Shown here piece after piece: positions 31,855 through 40,532 of a stretch of 64,000 nt of DNA; the first letter of the stretch is position 1; the number at the start of each line of letters is the position of its first letter. The stretch covers positions 124,001-188,000 of the forward strand of contig NZ_JAAGLT010000004.1 in the NCBI RefSeq assembly GCF_010548275.1, written 5' to 3'. A model generated the notes under the pieces. That model did not search any database and was not told where the DNA came from. It was given only the letters and a program-made list of their open reading frames with translations. Source of the DNA: Streptomyces sp. SID12488 (lineage in GTDB: Bacteria > Actinomycetota > Actinomycetes > Streptomycetales > Streptomycetaceae). The position numbers and the translations under genes are program-made.

Positions 31855-31928
31855 GGGGCTATAGCTCAGTTGGTTAGAGCGCATCCCTGATAAGGATGAG
31901 GCCACAGGTTCAAATCCTGTTAGCCCCA
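31855..31928 (+). tRNA. tRNA-Ile (GAT anticodon)
   Basis: A 74-nt cloverleaf. The acceptor stem is GGGGCTA with TAGCCCC, the D-loop region TAGCTCAGTTGG is standard, and the anticodon loop CTGATAA gives GAT. The T-loop is TTCAAAT and the discriminator A is at 31928. The 3' CCA is not encoded, so Cca must add it. A terminator hairpin follows at once. Confidence 0.96.
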
Positions 31929-31934
31929 CAGTGA

Positions 31935-31968
31935 AAAGAACCCCAGCCAGAGATGGTTGGGGTTCTTT
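31935..31968 (+). terminator. tRNA-Ile terminator
   Basis: A 15-bp stem (one G·T pair) with loop GAGA and a TTCTTTCG run after the stem. Confidence 0.8.
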
Positions 31969-32079
31969 CGTCTGTCCTGGTGCTTCTCCGTGTGGCTTTG
32001 TACGCAAGTTCGCCGCTACATGGGGAGGGGATCACACGAGGATCATGCGAGGCATGCGTGGGCTGTCCCGCGAGCGGGG

Positions 32080-32418
32080 TCAGGATGGCGGCTGGGCCGC
32101 CGTCTCGGCGTCCGTGCCGGTCTCCTGGCCGGTTTCCGTCTCGGCGTCCGTGTCCGCGGGTGAGCGGTGGCGGCAGCTCGGGGAGGAGCCGTGGGCCTCG
32201 GCTCGGATGCGCTGCTTCATCGTGGGGGGCAGTGAGCGGGCGTAGGACCAGGCCCAGTCGGCTGTTGGTACCACCGCGGGGGCGGTGCAGTTGCGCGCCG
32301 GGTGGCTCTCGGCTACCGCCGCGGTGGCGGTCGTCGTGATCAGGCCGAGCGTCGTGCAGAGCGCCAGGAAGGCGGTGACGACGACGGTCCACAGCTTCAT
32401 GACCTTGTTCTGGGCCAT
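32080..32418 (-). CDS. Small secreted or membrane protein, DUF6344-like
   Basis: A 112-aa protein starting MAQNKVMKLWTVVVTAFLAL with a clear signal peptide or single helix (about residues 8–37). A short mature part with one Cys follows, then an acidic Asp/Glu/Thr repeat-like tail. GAGGGG precedes the ATG. The N-terminus recalls the Streptomyces DUF6344 family as I remember it; this needs a profile search. It stands alone between tRNA-Ile and the DLW-39 gene, on the opposite strand. Confidence 0.6.
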   Translation of the reverse strand: MAQNKVMKLWTVVVTAFLALCTTLGLITTTATAAVAESHPARNCTAPAVVPTADWAWSYARSLPPTMKQRIRAEAHGSSPSCRHRSPADTDAETETGQETGTDAETAAQPPS

Positions 32419-32767
32419 TGCCCCTCACTTTCAGGTTGGGCGATTTGCGTACTTTCCTCATGATGTGTATGGAGGCTGCGAAGTGGTGGACCGACGCCCG
32501 TGGCGCGTCGATCTTCAGATGAACACCACTCGGATGGGTGCAGGAGGGGTGAAAGGCGAAAGAGAGGGCGGAAAACGGGGTGCAGTAGGGCGAATAGTCA
32601 CGGTACGTGGAGATGTGATCACCCTCCGATCGGAGCGGTGTCGTCCGCTTCTACTGCTGTATGCCGGGGGGGAGTTGGGGGCCGGCGCAGGTCACCGATC
32701 GGTCTCGGTCGAAGGGTATAGTCGGCCTCCAGAGGTCCCCTACGTCAAGGAAAGACGAGGTCGCACG
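32419..32767. promoter_or_regulatory. Divergent gap between DUF6344-like gene and DLW-39 gene
   Basis: 349 bp with no convincing gene. It must contain the two divergent promoters. The segment around 32,610–32,730 just before the DLW-39 gene is rich in GATC-containing steps, but I could not define a promoter. Confidence 0.35.
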
Positions 32768-32896
32768 GTGAAGAAGCTTCTCCTGGTCGCACTGGCCGCC
32801 ATCGGCGGGCTCCTCGTGTACCGCCAGATCCAGGCGGATCGCGCCGAGCAGGACCTGTGGACGGAGGCGACCGACTCCGTGCCCACGGGTTCGTGA
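32768..32896 (+). CDS. DLW-39 family protein
   Basis: A 42-aa single-helix membrane microprotein, KKLLLVALAAIGGLLVYRQ, followed by the diagnostic D-L-W in AEQDLWTEATD. This short family of about 39 residues is conserved next to the gyrase/tRNA-Ile region of many actinobacteria, and its role is unknown. The start is GTG. A strong hairpin terminator follows 24 bp after the stop. Confidence 0.85.
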   Translation: MKKLLLVALAAIGGLLVYRQIQADRAEQDLWTEATDSVPTGS

Positions 32897-32920
32897 GTAT
32901 CGACAGCAGTCTGTGAACAG

Positions 32921-32950
32921 ACCCCGGCCGCCGACGCGGTCGGGGTTTTG
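32921..32950 (+). terminator. DLW-39 terminator
   Basis: An 11-bp stem (ACCCCGGCCGC with GCGGTCGGGGT, one G·T pair) followed by TTTT. Confidence 0.75.
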
Positions 32951-33185
32951 TGTTGTCGGGGTCGGCGGCCGGGGTGGTGGACAGTTCGCCGCCGCGAACG
33001 AAGTGATTGCTGGGGCGAATTGAATACCTTGGGGCGGGTTGATTCGGGCGCTCGTACGAATTGAGGGCGTGCAGGGACGCCCGGCGGGGCAGGATGGGCG
33101 ACGGTCCGGGCAGAGACTGTGCCCGGGTGCGGCGCGGACGGTGGACGGCTCGGGCACGGCGGGGCATGACGAGGGGTGGCGCGTG

Positions 33186-34538
33186 ATGGGGCGGCGCACG
33201 GTGCGTGGCGCGGTCGTGGCGGCGGTGCTGTGCGCTGTGGTGGGCATGGGGGCGGGCCCGGGGGCAGTCTCCGAGGCGGTCGCCGCGCCGGACGCGTACG
33301 CGTACGACTTCGCCGAGGGCGCCCAGACCGTCGAGGGCGCCGCGAGCACCACGGACGCTGTGGGACTCGAACCCGGCGGGACCTACCGCACCACCCTCCC
33401 GGTCAACGGAAGGATCTACTTCCGCCTCGCACTTGACGCCACGTCGAACGCGTACGTCTCCGCCACCGCCGTCCCCAGACAGGGCGCCACGGTGTCCTCC
33501 TCCGACGGCGTCAAGGTGGACGTGCAGGACGCCGACGCCCGCTCCTGCTCGTACGACAGCACACGCTTCGGGGCCTCCCGCAGCCCGCACCCGGTCGCCG
33601 CCTGGGCGTCACGCGTGACCGACGGCGAGACGACGGGGTGTCAGGAAGCCGGTACGTACTACGTGGTCGTGGACCGCATCGACTCGGCGGGCTCGTCGTC
33701 GGGCGACTGGGAGCTGGAGCTGACGTACGTGTCGGAGCCGGGCCTCGTGAGCAAGGCGGCGACGACCGCTCCCGAGTCACCCGAGTCCTGGGACTCCGCC
33801 GCGCCCGACCCGCTCCCCGGCGACGCCGTCCGCCGCGAGGGCGGCGGCGGCTTCGCCACGGCCGTCCCGGTCGGGCAGGGAGTCTGGCAGGACGACATCA
33901 CGCCCGGCGAGACGCTTTTCTACCAGGTGCCGGTCGACTGGGGGCAACAGCTCAATGCGGTTGTCGAACTGGGCAGTTCCAGCAGTGGTTCCAGCGCCGG
34001 GTACGTCAGCAGCGCGCTCGTCATGTCCCTCTACAACCCCGCGCGCGGGTACGTCGACGACGAGGGCCTCGTCTATGACGGCAGCCAGAGCTCGGCCGCC
34101 CTCGATCCGCTGCCACCCGTCGACTACGCCAACCGTTACGGCGTCGGCGACCGGATGAGCGGGATGCGCTTCGCCGGCTCCTACTACCTCGTCGTCCATC
34201 TCGCCGAGCAGGTGACGGAACGATTCGGCGCGGGGCCGTACGGGCTGACGCTGCGAGTGCAGGTGAGCGGTACGGCACAGGACGCCCCCGGGTATCTGGG
34301 GCAGTCCGTGCCCCGGGACACCTTCGCGGTCACGGCACAGGACCGGGCGTCGGCCGGCGGATGGACGTCCGGCGTGGTGGCCGGCGGTACGGGAGCCGAC
34401 GGGGCTGACCGGAGCCGCGGGGGCGGTGGCGCCGCGATGCGGGTCGTCGCGGTGAGCGGCATCGGGGCGGGGAGCGCGCTGGTCCTGGTCCTGGGACTGT
34501 GGACGGTGGTCGCTCGGCGGCGGGCCGCACGCGCCTAG
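33186..34538 (+). CDS. Exported, C-terminally membrane-anchored protein of unknown function
   Basis: About 450 aa. The signal peptide (VRGAVVAAVLCAVVGMGAG..., cleavage near VAAPDA) begins at residue ~5. Two beta-sandwich-like halves share the pattern 'G-x-Y/L-x3-L..G..Y.R..LD' (EPGGTYRTTLPVNGRIYFR and TPGETLFYQVPVDWGQ). A C-terminal helix (about 425–445) and a basic tail RRRAARA follow. The halves recall repeats seen in secreted VWA-type Streptomyces proteins. GTG 33183 is an alternative start one codon earlier. Its stop is 1 bp from the stop of the convergent kinase gene. No function can be assigned. Confidence 0.75.
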   Translation: MGRRTVRGAVVAAVLCAVVGMGAGPGAVSEAVAAPDAYAYDFAEGAQTVEGAASTTDAVGLEPGGTYRTTLPVNGRIYFRLALDATSNAYVSATAVPRQGATVSSSDGVKVDVQDADARSCSYDSTRFGASRSPHPVAAWASRVTDGETTGCQEAGTYYVVVDRIDSAGSSSGDWELELTYVSEPGLVSKAATTAPESPESWDSAAPDPLPGDAVRREGGGGFATAVPVGQGVWQDDITPGETLFYQVPVDWGQQLNAVVELGSSSSGSSAGYVSSALVMSLYNPARGYVDDEGLVYDGSQSSAALDPLPPVDYANRYGVGDRMSGMRFAGSYYLVVHLAEQVTERFGAGPYGLTLRVQVSGTAQDAPGYLGQSVPRDTFAVTAQDRASAGGWTSGVVAGGTGADGADRSRGGGGAAMRVVAVSGIGAGSALVLVLGLWTVVARRRAARA

Positions 34539-34539
34539 C

Positions 34540-36462
34540 TCAGATGCGAAACAGGGCCCAGAAACCTACGGCGTAGCAGGCCAGGGCGAGGAACAGGACC
34601 GGTATCGCCACCTTCGCGGGCGGACCGGGGCGACGCTGACGGCGCCGGCCGCGGTGCTGCGGAACCGCCTGCGGGGAGAGCGCGACCTGCGTGGACCGGG
34701 CGGCGTAAGCAGAGGACGAGGCGTACGCGTCCTGCCGCAGCGTCGGAGTCGCAGTCGCGGTCGGGGTCTGGGTGGCCGTCCGGGGTGTGTGCGGCTGGGG
34801 GGAGTGCACATGCGCGGGCTCGAAAGCCGGGGTCCCGAAGGACGGGACTTCGAAGGGCGGGGGCACGTGGACCGCGGCCGGCGCCGGGAGCGGGACAGCC
34901 GTGGGGGGAGTGGGAGGCTGCGCCGGCCGGTGGTGGGCGTGCTCGTGCTGCGGTGTGCCGGAGTGGACGGTGACTTGGGGAGGGGGCAGGTGGAAGCTCC
35001 CCGTGTCCGACATGCTGGACGGCTGGGGCGGGATTACTGCCGGGGGGTGAGGGGGCCGCGGAGGTGTGGCGTCCGGCTGGGGCGGGGCGCCGTTCCGCTG
35101 AGCGGGGTGAGCGGGGGGAGCCGGGTAGGCCGGCTGAGCTGATGAAGCCTGCGGTCCCTGTTCGAAAGCGCCCGCGCTGTCCGGCCCCGGAGGACGGCCC
35201 GGTACGGAATCGGCTCCGGGCCGGATCGGGGCCTCACCGGAGGAATGCCAGGATTGCCCGGCACCGGAACCGGTGCTTGAGGGCGTGGGGTCCTTGACCG
35301 GCCTGGCGGGCACGGCACCCGTACCTGGACCTGACGGCGGGGAGATGCTTCCCGGTGCCGGCCTGAGTCCCGGTCCTGTGCGCGTGCCGCCGGTCGCCGG
35401 GCCGGTGGGCGTGCCGTCCGGGTTCGGTTCGCGGTACGGGTCGTAGCGGCGGGCTGCTCCCGGGCCGGTCTCCATGCCCGCGTGCGGGCCGTCCGGCTCG
35501 TCGCGTCCGGCGCCGGTGTCCGGCCTGCCTGTGGCTTCGGCGGTGCGTGCGCCGCCTTTCGTGGTCACGCCCGGGGCCGGTTTGAGGGGGCCGGTCGGGG
35601 CGAAGCCCTTGGGGAGGGACCCGAGTTGGTCGAAGATCTCGATCAGTTCGTCGTCGGGGCCGGGCTCGGGCAGGAGTTCGGCGGCCTGGGCGAGGGCCTT
35701 GCGCGCGCCCGTGGCGGTGCGGAACCGCGCCTGCGGGTCCGGTTGCAGCAGGGTGGCCACGACCTGCCAGAGCGGCTCGGGTATGCCCTGCGGGGCGCTG
35801 GGCGTGCCGTGCGCCGCGAAGTACTCGATGAGGGCCTTGGAGTCCGGCTTGGCGCCCTCCAGGAGATAGAGCGCGACCAGGCCCACGGCGAACAGGTCGG
35901 AGGGGAAGTCCGGGTCCGCGCCCAGCATTTGCTCGGGGGCGAAGTAACCGGGCGTGCCCACCACGTAGTCGGTCTCCGTCAGTCGGGGCTCGCCCAGCCG
36001 CATCGCGATGCCGAAGTCGGACAGCCGCAGCCGCGGACGACCCGTGCCTGTCGCTTCGAGCAGCACGTTGGCGGGCTTGATGTCCCGGTGGACGACGCCT
36101 TCCGCGTGCACGGCGGCGAGGCCGGAGAGGAGCTGGTCGATGAGGGTGCAGACGAACGCGGGCGGCAGGGGGCCGTAGTCGGCGATCAGGTGGACGAGCG
36201 AGCCTCCGGCGACCAGATCCATGGTGAACAGGACCTTGTCGTCGTCGGCGGCCCAGCTGGCCGGGGCGAGGACATGCGGGTGGTCTATCCGCAGGGCCTG
36301 CTCACGGACGAAGCGCAGCAGTGAGTGGGCGTCGCTCTGCTGCAGGACCTTGGCGGCCACATACCGGCGGCGGCGGTGGTCCCAGGCGCGCCAGACCGCG
36401 CCGACTCCCCCACGCCCGATCGGATCGGCCAGTTCGTACCGGCCGGCGAAGACCTCACCCAT
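34540..36462 (-). CDS. Serine/threonine protein kinase, tail-anchored
   Basis: A 640-aa Hanks-type kinase. The N-terminal catalytic domain (about 1–265) has glycine loop IGRGGVGAVW, catalytic Lys in YVAAKVL, HRDIKPANVLL, DFG in LSDFGIAMRL, and GTPGYFAPEQ. A ~340-residue Pro/Gly/Thr-rich disordered linker follows. The single transmembrane helix lies at the very C-terminus (VAIPVLFLALACYAVGFWAL), leaving only two residues outside. It has no sensor domain, unlike PknB. It is convergent with, and 1 bp from, the exported protein gene. Targets are unknown. Confidence 0.9.
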   Translation of the reverse strand: MGEVFAGRYELADPIGRGGVGAVWRAWDHRRRRYVAAKVLQQSDAHSLLRFVREQALRIDHPHVLAPASWAADDDKVLFTMDLVAGGSLVHLIADYGPLPPAFVCTLIDQLLSGLAAVHAEGVVHRDIKPANVLLEATGTGRPRLRLSDFGIAMRLGEPRLTETDYVVGTPGYFAPEQMLGADPDFPSDLFAVGLVALYLLEGAKPDSKALIEYFAAHGTPSAPQGIPEPLWQVVATLLQPDPQARFRTATGARKALAQAAELLPEPGPDDELIEIFDQLGSLPKGFAPTGPLKPAPGVTTKGGARTAEATGRPDTGAGRDEPDGPHAGMETGPGAARRYDPYREPNPDGTPTGPATGGTRTGPGLRPAPGSISPPSGPGTGAVPARPVKDPTPSSTGSGAGQSWHSSGEAPIRPGADSVPGRPPGPDSAGAFEQGPQASSAQPAYPAPPAHPAQRNGAPPQPDATPPRPPHPPAVIPPQPSSMSDTGSFHLPPPQVTVHSGTPQHEHAHHRPAQPPTPPTAVPLPAPAAVHVPPPFEVPSFGTPAFEPAHVHSPQPHTPRTATQTPTATATPTLRQDAYASSSAYAARSTQVALSPQAVPQHRGRRRQRRPGPPAKVAIPVLFLALACYAVGFWALFRI

Positions 36463-36709
36463 GGCTCTGCGTCGATCCCCCTTCGGATCACCGCTCGGTC
36501 GGTTCCGGACCGGCGGGTGGTACGGCCCCTCCTACCCCACTCAGGAGCCCGCTGTCACCCTGCTCACCCAGAACCTGTCTCCATACCTGTTTCCCTGCCC
36601 GCCTGCCTTTGCCGCTGTCCGCCCCCCGGGGTTCATGTCGTGGCCTGCGTGCTCCGCTTGTCCGAGCCTGGTCTCGTGCGCCCGCCCCGCTTGTGCCCCT
36701 GAGCCGTAG

Positions 36710-36741
36710 CCCGGCCGCCGAACCCCCGGTCGGCGGCCGGG
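36710..36741 (-). terminator. Terminator downstream of the HTH regulator
   Basis: An 11-bp perfect GC stem (36710–36720 with 36731–36741), 10-nt loop, just after the stop of the XRE-type gene. Confidence 0.55.
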
Positions 36742-36749
36742 CCGGCGGC

Positions 36750-37298
36750 TCAGCTCTGGTGGGACTGGTAGTGCGTCACGGCGTCAGAGGTGCGGCCCGC
36801 GCCGTACACCCGGAGGAACTCTGCCAGTTCCGGGTGGGTCGAGGCGAGAGTGTCCGCCGCGTCGATGATGTCCCCGGCGGCGGACACCGAGCGCAGCAGC
36901 GACTGGATCTCGCGGACCACCCGCTTGACCGTGGGCGCCCCCGAACTCGTCGTCGACTGCGTGGTGTTGCTGAGCACCGATCCCCCCTGCGACTTCTTGA
37001 TCTCGTCCATCCGCTCGGTCGCCTCGGCCGCGCTGACGCTGCCGTCCGCGACCTGACCGGCCAGATCCTGCAGCAACTGCACGCGCTGCACCACTGCCGG
37101 ATTGCCGATCTTGGCCCGCTGGCCGCTCATGAGCTGTGACAGCATCGGCGCGGACAGCCCCAGTACCCCCGCGAGACGAGCCTGGTTGAGTCCAAGATCG
37201 TCGATGAGCTTACGGAAGAGCGCCCCCAGCGGCTCCCCGTACCAGTTCCGCTGAAGCTCCCGCGCTCTTGCGGTGGCTTCCTGCTGTGCGGCATCCAT
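36750..37298 (-). CDS. XRE-type helix-turn-helix DNA-binding protein
   Basis: A 182-aa regulator. The helix-turn-helix lies about residues 25–60 (LFRKLIDDLGLNQARLAGVL, then LSAPMLSQLMSGQRAKIGNP). A helical C-terminal half with a SVSAAEATERMDEI segment follows. The ATG at 37298 has GGGGAG 6 nt upstream. An upstream in-frame extension is Arg-rich and unlikely. Conserved in Streptomyces just before tRNA-Ala; target genes unknown. Confidence 0.82.
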   Translation of the reverse strand: MDAAQQEATARARELQRNWYGEPLGALFRKLIDDLGLNQARLAGVLGLSAPMLSQLMSGQRAKIGNPAVVQRVQLLQDLAGQVADGSVSAAEATERMDEIKKSQGGSVLSNTTQSTTSSGAPTVKRVVREIQSLLRSVSAAGDIIDAADTLASTHPELAEFLRVYGAGRTSDAVTHYQSHQS

Positions 37299-37397
37299 TG
37301 CGTCTCCCCATCGCTTCCCCAAATACCGCGGTTCGCTGTAGCGAACCACGTCGAGCATCTTACGGAGAGTGGTCGTCGACGGGGACCCCCAATCCTT

Positions 37398-37428
37398 TTG
37401 CGAGATACCGGGGGTGACCCGGTACTCT
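37398..37428 (+). promoter_or_regulatory. Candidate tRNA-Ala promoter
   Basis: TTGCGA at 37398–37403 and TACTCT at 37423–37428, spaced 19 nt, about 55 bp upstream of tRNA-Ala. The spacing is slightly long. Confidence 0.35.
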
Positions 37429-37480
37429 TGTCGTCGGCGCCCACCAGTACCTGGTTGTTCTGGGCGGACGCCTTCCATTC

Positions 37481-37553
37481 GGGGCCTTAGCTCAGTTGGT
37501 AGAGCGCTGCCTTTGCAAGGCAGATGTCAGGAGTTCGAATCTCCTAGGCTCCA
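37481..37553 (+). tRNA. tRNA-Ala (TGC anticodon)
   Basis: A 73-nt cloverleaf. The acceptor is GGGGCCT with AGGCTCC (one G·T), the D-arm TAGCTCAGTTGGTAGAGC is standard, and the anticodon loop TTTGCAA gives TGC. The T-arm is AGGAG-TTCGAAT-CTCCT, and the discriminator A is at 37553. No encoded CCA. Confidence 0.97.
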
Positions 37554-37559
37554 CATCTG

Positions 37560-37604
37560 AAATGCCCTCTGAACTGCGGAAACGCGGTCCAGAGGGCATT
37601 TTTT
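37560..37604 (+). terminator. tRNA-Ala terminator
   Basis: A 12-bp stem (AAATGCCCTCTG with CAGAGGGCATTT) followed by a T run. Confidence 0.85.
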
Positions 37605-37991
37605 CGTAACGCTCGGTCTCCTGGTGCCCGGTGTTGACCGCGTGTGGTGTGCGAGGCCGTGGTCCCGGGTGGAACGGGCTCGGCCACGCCCCTCCGAGAC
37701 GCGGAAGGACGTGGCCGGGACGAGTGCTTCTGCCGTACTCGTGTCAGAGGCTGCTCAGTGGATGCTCTCCCCCGGCTCTCATCCTGCGAGGAACAGGGGA
37801 GTTGAGGCCGTCGTACGGACGGCTGTCGCCCCACCCGGTGGTGCCTCCCGGGCATTGGAGGTAGGGCTGGCCACACCCCCGGTTGGGGAGCACGCGTCAT
37901 CGTTTCCCTGAGCGCGCGACGGCATCGTTGAACCCGGTTGATCCCCGTGATCCACAGAGGTTCACAACCCGCCGCCCGTAAGGAAACCGCC
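37605..37991 (+). other. Intergenic region upstream of the GtrA-like gene
   Basis: 387 bp with no convincing gene. Near its right end is a DnaA-box-like TGATCCACA (37948–37956), 36 bp before the next start codon. Nothing else stands out. Confidence 0.4.
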
Positions 37992-38570
37992 GTGAAGTCG
38001 CTGCTCCCGTCGAAGCCCAGGACGACCGGCGACGCGCTGTGCACAGAGGTGTCCGGCACGGTGGAGGCAACCGGTGCCTCTCCCGGGCCGCTCGCCTCCT
38101 TCGCGCGGTTCGTTCTGTGCGGCGGTGGCGTCGGACTCCTCTCCAGCGGTGCCGTGGCGCTGCTCGCCGCGACGATCCCCTGGGCGCTGGCGAACGCGCT
38201 GATCACGGTCGCCTCGACCATCCTGTGCACCGAACTCCACGCCCGCTTCACCTTCGGGGCCGGCCGACGTGCCGGATGGCGCCAGCACTGGCAGTCGGCG
38301 GGCTCGGCCACCGCCGCCTACATCGTCACCTGCGTCGCGATGTTCGCCCTGCACCTGCTCCAGTCCTCGCCGGGCATGCTGACCGAGCAGATCGTCTACC
38401 TCAGCGCCTCCGGCCTCGCCGGCATAGGCCGATTCCTCGTCCTGCGCCTGTTCGTCTTCGCCGTAGGCCGGAACAAGCCGGTCCGCCGCGACATCCGCCG
38501 GACACCGGCCCTGAGGAGCATCGGCGGTCTGAGGGTGAGCACCCGGCTGGCCGTCTCGGCTGTCTCCTGA
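37992..38570 (+). CDS. GtrA-like membrane protein
   Basis: A 192-aa protein with four predicted transmembrane helices (about 40–60, 65–85, 105–125, 135–155) in a GtrA/DPMS-like layout: FARFVLCGGGVGLLSSG..., then HARFTFGAGRR. Such proteins usually flip or hand over polyprenyl-linked sugars for envelope glycosylation. No glycosyltransferase partner is adjacent. The GTG start has AAGGAAA upstream. The specific substrate is unknown. Confidence 0.65.
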   Translation: MKSLLPSKPRTTGDALCTEVSGTVEATGASPGPLASFARFVLCGGGVGLLSSGAVALLAATIPWALANALITVASTILCTELHARFTFGAGRRAGWRQHWQSAGSATAAYIVTCVAMFALHLLQSSPGMLTEQIVYLSASGLAGIGRFLVLRLFVFAVGRNKPVRRDIRRTPALRSIGGLRVSTRLAVSAVS

Positions 38571-38605
38571 CGAGGGGACGCCGCCGGAGGATCGCCGCCG
38601 ACGGT

Positions 38606-38619
38606 GTTTCACGTGAAAC
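38606..38619. other. parS site 8 (perfect)
   Basis: GTTTCACGTGAAAC in the convergent gap between the GtrA-like and DUF5324 genes; the palindrome extends to 38600–38625. Confidence 0.95.
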
Positions 38620-38645
38620 ACCGTCCCGCCACCTCACGCCGTCAT

Positions 38646-38659
38646 GTTTCACGTGAAAC
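38646..38659. other. parS site 9 (perfect)
   Basis: GTTTCACGTGAAAC, 40 bp from site 8 and touching the left edge of a long terminator hairpin. Confidence 0.95.
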
Positions 38660-38706
38660 ATCGCTGTGGGGCGGGAAGTCCTCAGACTTCCCGCCCCACA
38701 GCGATG
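38659..38706. terminator. Bidirectional terminator, GtrA-like / DUF5324
   Basis: A 22-bp perfect stem (38659–38680 with 38685–38706) with loop CTCA, one of the strongest hairpins in the window. Its first base is the last base of parS site 9. Confidence 0.85.
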
Positions 38707-38738
38707 TCATGAACGGCAACGGCACCACACATGAACCG

Positions 38739-39443
38739 TCAGCGGTGGTTGTCGTCGTCCTCCGCAGCCTCCGACTCGGCCTCCTTCACCTGGACCTCGG
38801 GATCCAGGACCGACTGACCAGTGCCGTCCACGGACGTCAGGCGGCCCGCCTCGGGAACCTCGGTCGCGGCAGGCGGCTCGACCAGCCAGTCGGGGTTGGC
38901 CTGCTTGTCCCACCACTTCCACGCGGCAAAGGCGCCGCCGGCCAAAATGCCCGCCATGGCCAGCCCCTTGGCGAGCCGGCCGGCCCGGGCCCGCCGCTGG
39001 TGCTTGCGGGCCAGCTTCCTGATCTCCTGCGGTGTGACCTGACCGCGCAGCGCGGCCAGTGCGGCGGCACCGCGGGCGGCGGCTTCCTCTCGTACGGGTC
39101 CGGCTGCCGCGACCGCGCGCTCCACGCGCGGCGCGGTGTAGTTGGCGGCCTGGCGGGCGGCCTTGGCGGTACGGGCGGCGGCTTCATGGGCGGCGTGGTC
39201 GACCTTCGGCGGCACATGGGTACGGGCCTGCTCCAGCCGCGGCGCGAGATGCGCGCCGTACTGGACACGGGCCTGTTCCGCAGCCTGGGACACCTTGGGC
39301 GCAAGCCGTACGCGTGCCTCGTGTGCGTACTGAGTGGCCCTGTCCTTGGCCGTGTCGGCGTAGGGAGCCACCACGTCCGCGGCGTGCAGGACGCTGTCCT
39401 TGGCCGAGCCGGTAGCGGCACGCACGCTGTCAATGCGGGTCAC
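38739..39443 (-). CDS. DUF5324 family protein
   Basis: A 234-aa protein. The first ~150 residues are Ala/Arg/Glu-rich heptad-like helices (TAKDRATQYAHEARVRL, QAAEQARVQYGAHLAP). A single transmembrane helix follows (about 165–183, AKGLAMAGILAGGAFAAWKWW) and then an acidic C-terminal tail. This looks like the DUF5324 family found in Streptomyces near the origin. It probably forms a long coiled coil at the membrane. Function unknown. Confidence 0.7.
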   Translation of the reverse strand: MTRIDSVRAATGSAKDSVLHAADVVAPYADTAKDRATQYAHEARVRLAPKVSQAAEQARVQYGAHLAPRLEQARTHVPPKVDHAAHEAAARTAKAARQAANYTAPRVERAVAAAGPVREEAAARGAAALAALRGQVTPQEIRKLARKHQRRARAGRLAKGLAMAGILAGGAFAAWKWWDKQANPDWLVEPPAATEVPEAGRLTSVDGTGQSVLDPEVQVKEAESEAAEDDDNHR

Positions 39444-39832
39444 GGGTTCCTCCTCGTCGGTGGCGTACGGTTATCGACTCTCCACCCTTTTACGGATCAT
39501 GCCCGGCAATACGTCGTGAGGCATGTGAGGGCGGGCATCCGGGTCAGGGACGGCCGAACGCGCGGGACTGCCGGTACCGAACCGATCGCATGTGACAGCG
39601 GATGACGATCACATGCAATAGCGATGAATTCAGGGCATCGGGAGCTTGTCGTCGACAATGCCACGGATCGCGGCGCCATGTCCCCGTCCCGTGCCTACTC
39701 GGCCGGTTTTCTCCGAAGCGGCGAAGCGCGAGCGAATATGCCGGATTCTCGCGCGGAGGATGGCGCCGGGCGATGCTCGGCGTGGACCGTGCGAGGATCT
39801 GGGAGGCACAAGAGGACAACGGAAGGCAGATC
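39444..39832 (+). other. Intergenic region upstream of the cyclophilin gene
   Basis: 389 bp between the divergent DUF5324 and cyclophilin genes. I see no conserved gene, parS or perfect DnaA box. A lower-GC patch around 39,590–39,640 may hold promoters. Confidence 0.35.
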
Positions 39833-40366
39833 GTGGCTGAGCAGCTCTACGCCACCCTGAAGACCAGTCACGGCGACATCGAAGTCCGGCTCCTGCCGAA
39901 CCACGCGCCCAAGACGGTCCGGAACTTCGTCGAACTCGCCACCGGCGAGCGTGAGTGGACGAACCCGAGCACGGGGACGAAGTCCAGGGACAAGCTCTAC
40001 GACGGCACGGTCTTCCACCGGGTGATCCGCGGGTTCATGATTCAGGGCGGTGACCCGCTGGGCAACGGCACCGGTGGGCCCGGCTACCAGTTCGAGGACG
40101 AGTTCCACCCGGACCTCCGCTTCGACAAGCCGTACCTGCTGGCCATGGCCAACGCCGGACCGGGCACCAACGGTTCGCAGTTCTTCATTACCGTCTCCCC
40201 GACGGACTGGCTGTCCCGCAAGCACAGCATCTTCGGTGAAGTCACCGACGCGGCCAGCCAGAAGATCGTGGACACCATCGCGACCGCGTCGACCAACCCG
40301 CGCACCGAACGCCCGGTCAACGACGTCGTCATCGAGTCGGTCGTCATCGAGACGCGCCAGGGCTGA
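39833..40366 (+). CDS. Peptidyl-prolyl cis-trans isomerase (cyclophilin)
   Basis: A 177-aa cytoplasmic cyclophilin that speeds proline isomerisation. The catalytic motif FHRVIRGFMIQGGDP lies near residues 62–76, and the cyclophilin core GTNGSQFFITVSP near 115–127. The GTG start has GGAAGG upstream. No signal peptide. It corresponds to mycobacterial ppiA (Rv0009), which also lies near gyrA. A hairpin terminator follows. Confidence 0.94.
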   Translation: MAEQLYATLKTSHGDIEVRLLPNHAPKTVRNFVELATGEREWTNPSTGTKSRDKLYDGTVFHRVIRGFMIQGGDPLGNGTGGPGYQFEDEFHPDLRFDKPYLLAMANAGPGTNGSQFFITVSPTDWLSRKHSIFGEVTDAASQKIVDTIATASTNPRTERPVNDVVIESVVIETRQG

Positions 40367-40442
40367 GACCCCAGAGCCCTCCCACAGCCTCTTTTCCCCG
40401 GGGATCGCAGTGATCCCCGCAGGGAAAACTCAGGGAACCAAA

Positions 40443-40474
40443 CGCCCCGCCCATCCGTAAGGATGTGCGGGGCG
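40443..40474 (+). terminator. Cyclophilin gene terminator
   Basis: A 14-bp stem with one mismatch (40443–40456 with 40461–40474), loop GTAA. Confidence 0.65.
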
Positions 40475-40532
40475 GTGCACTGCACGGACGACGCATCGAC
40501 GGAACGACGGATCGACGTATTTGGGGGACCCC

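Noticed and set aside
38401..38661. Small frames starting MFHVKH on either strand
   Set aside because: They begin inside parS palindromes, which always supply an in-frame GTG; no conserved protein follows.
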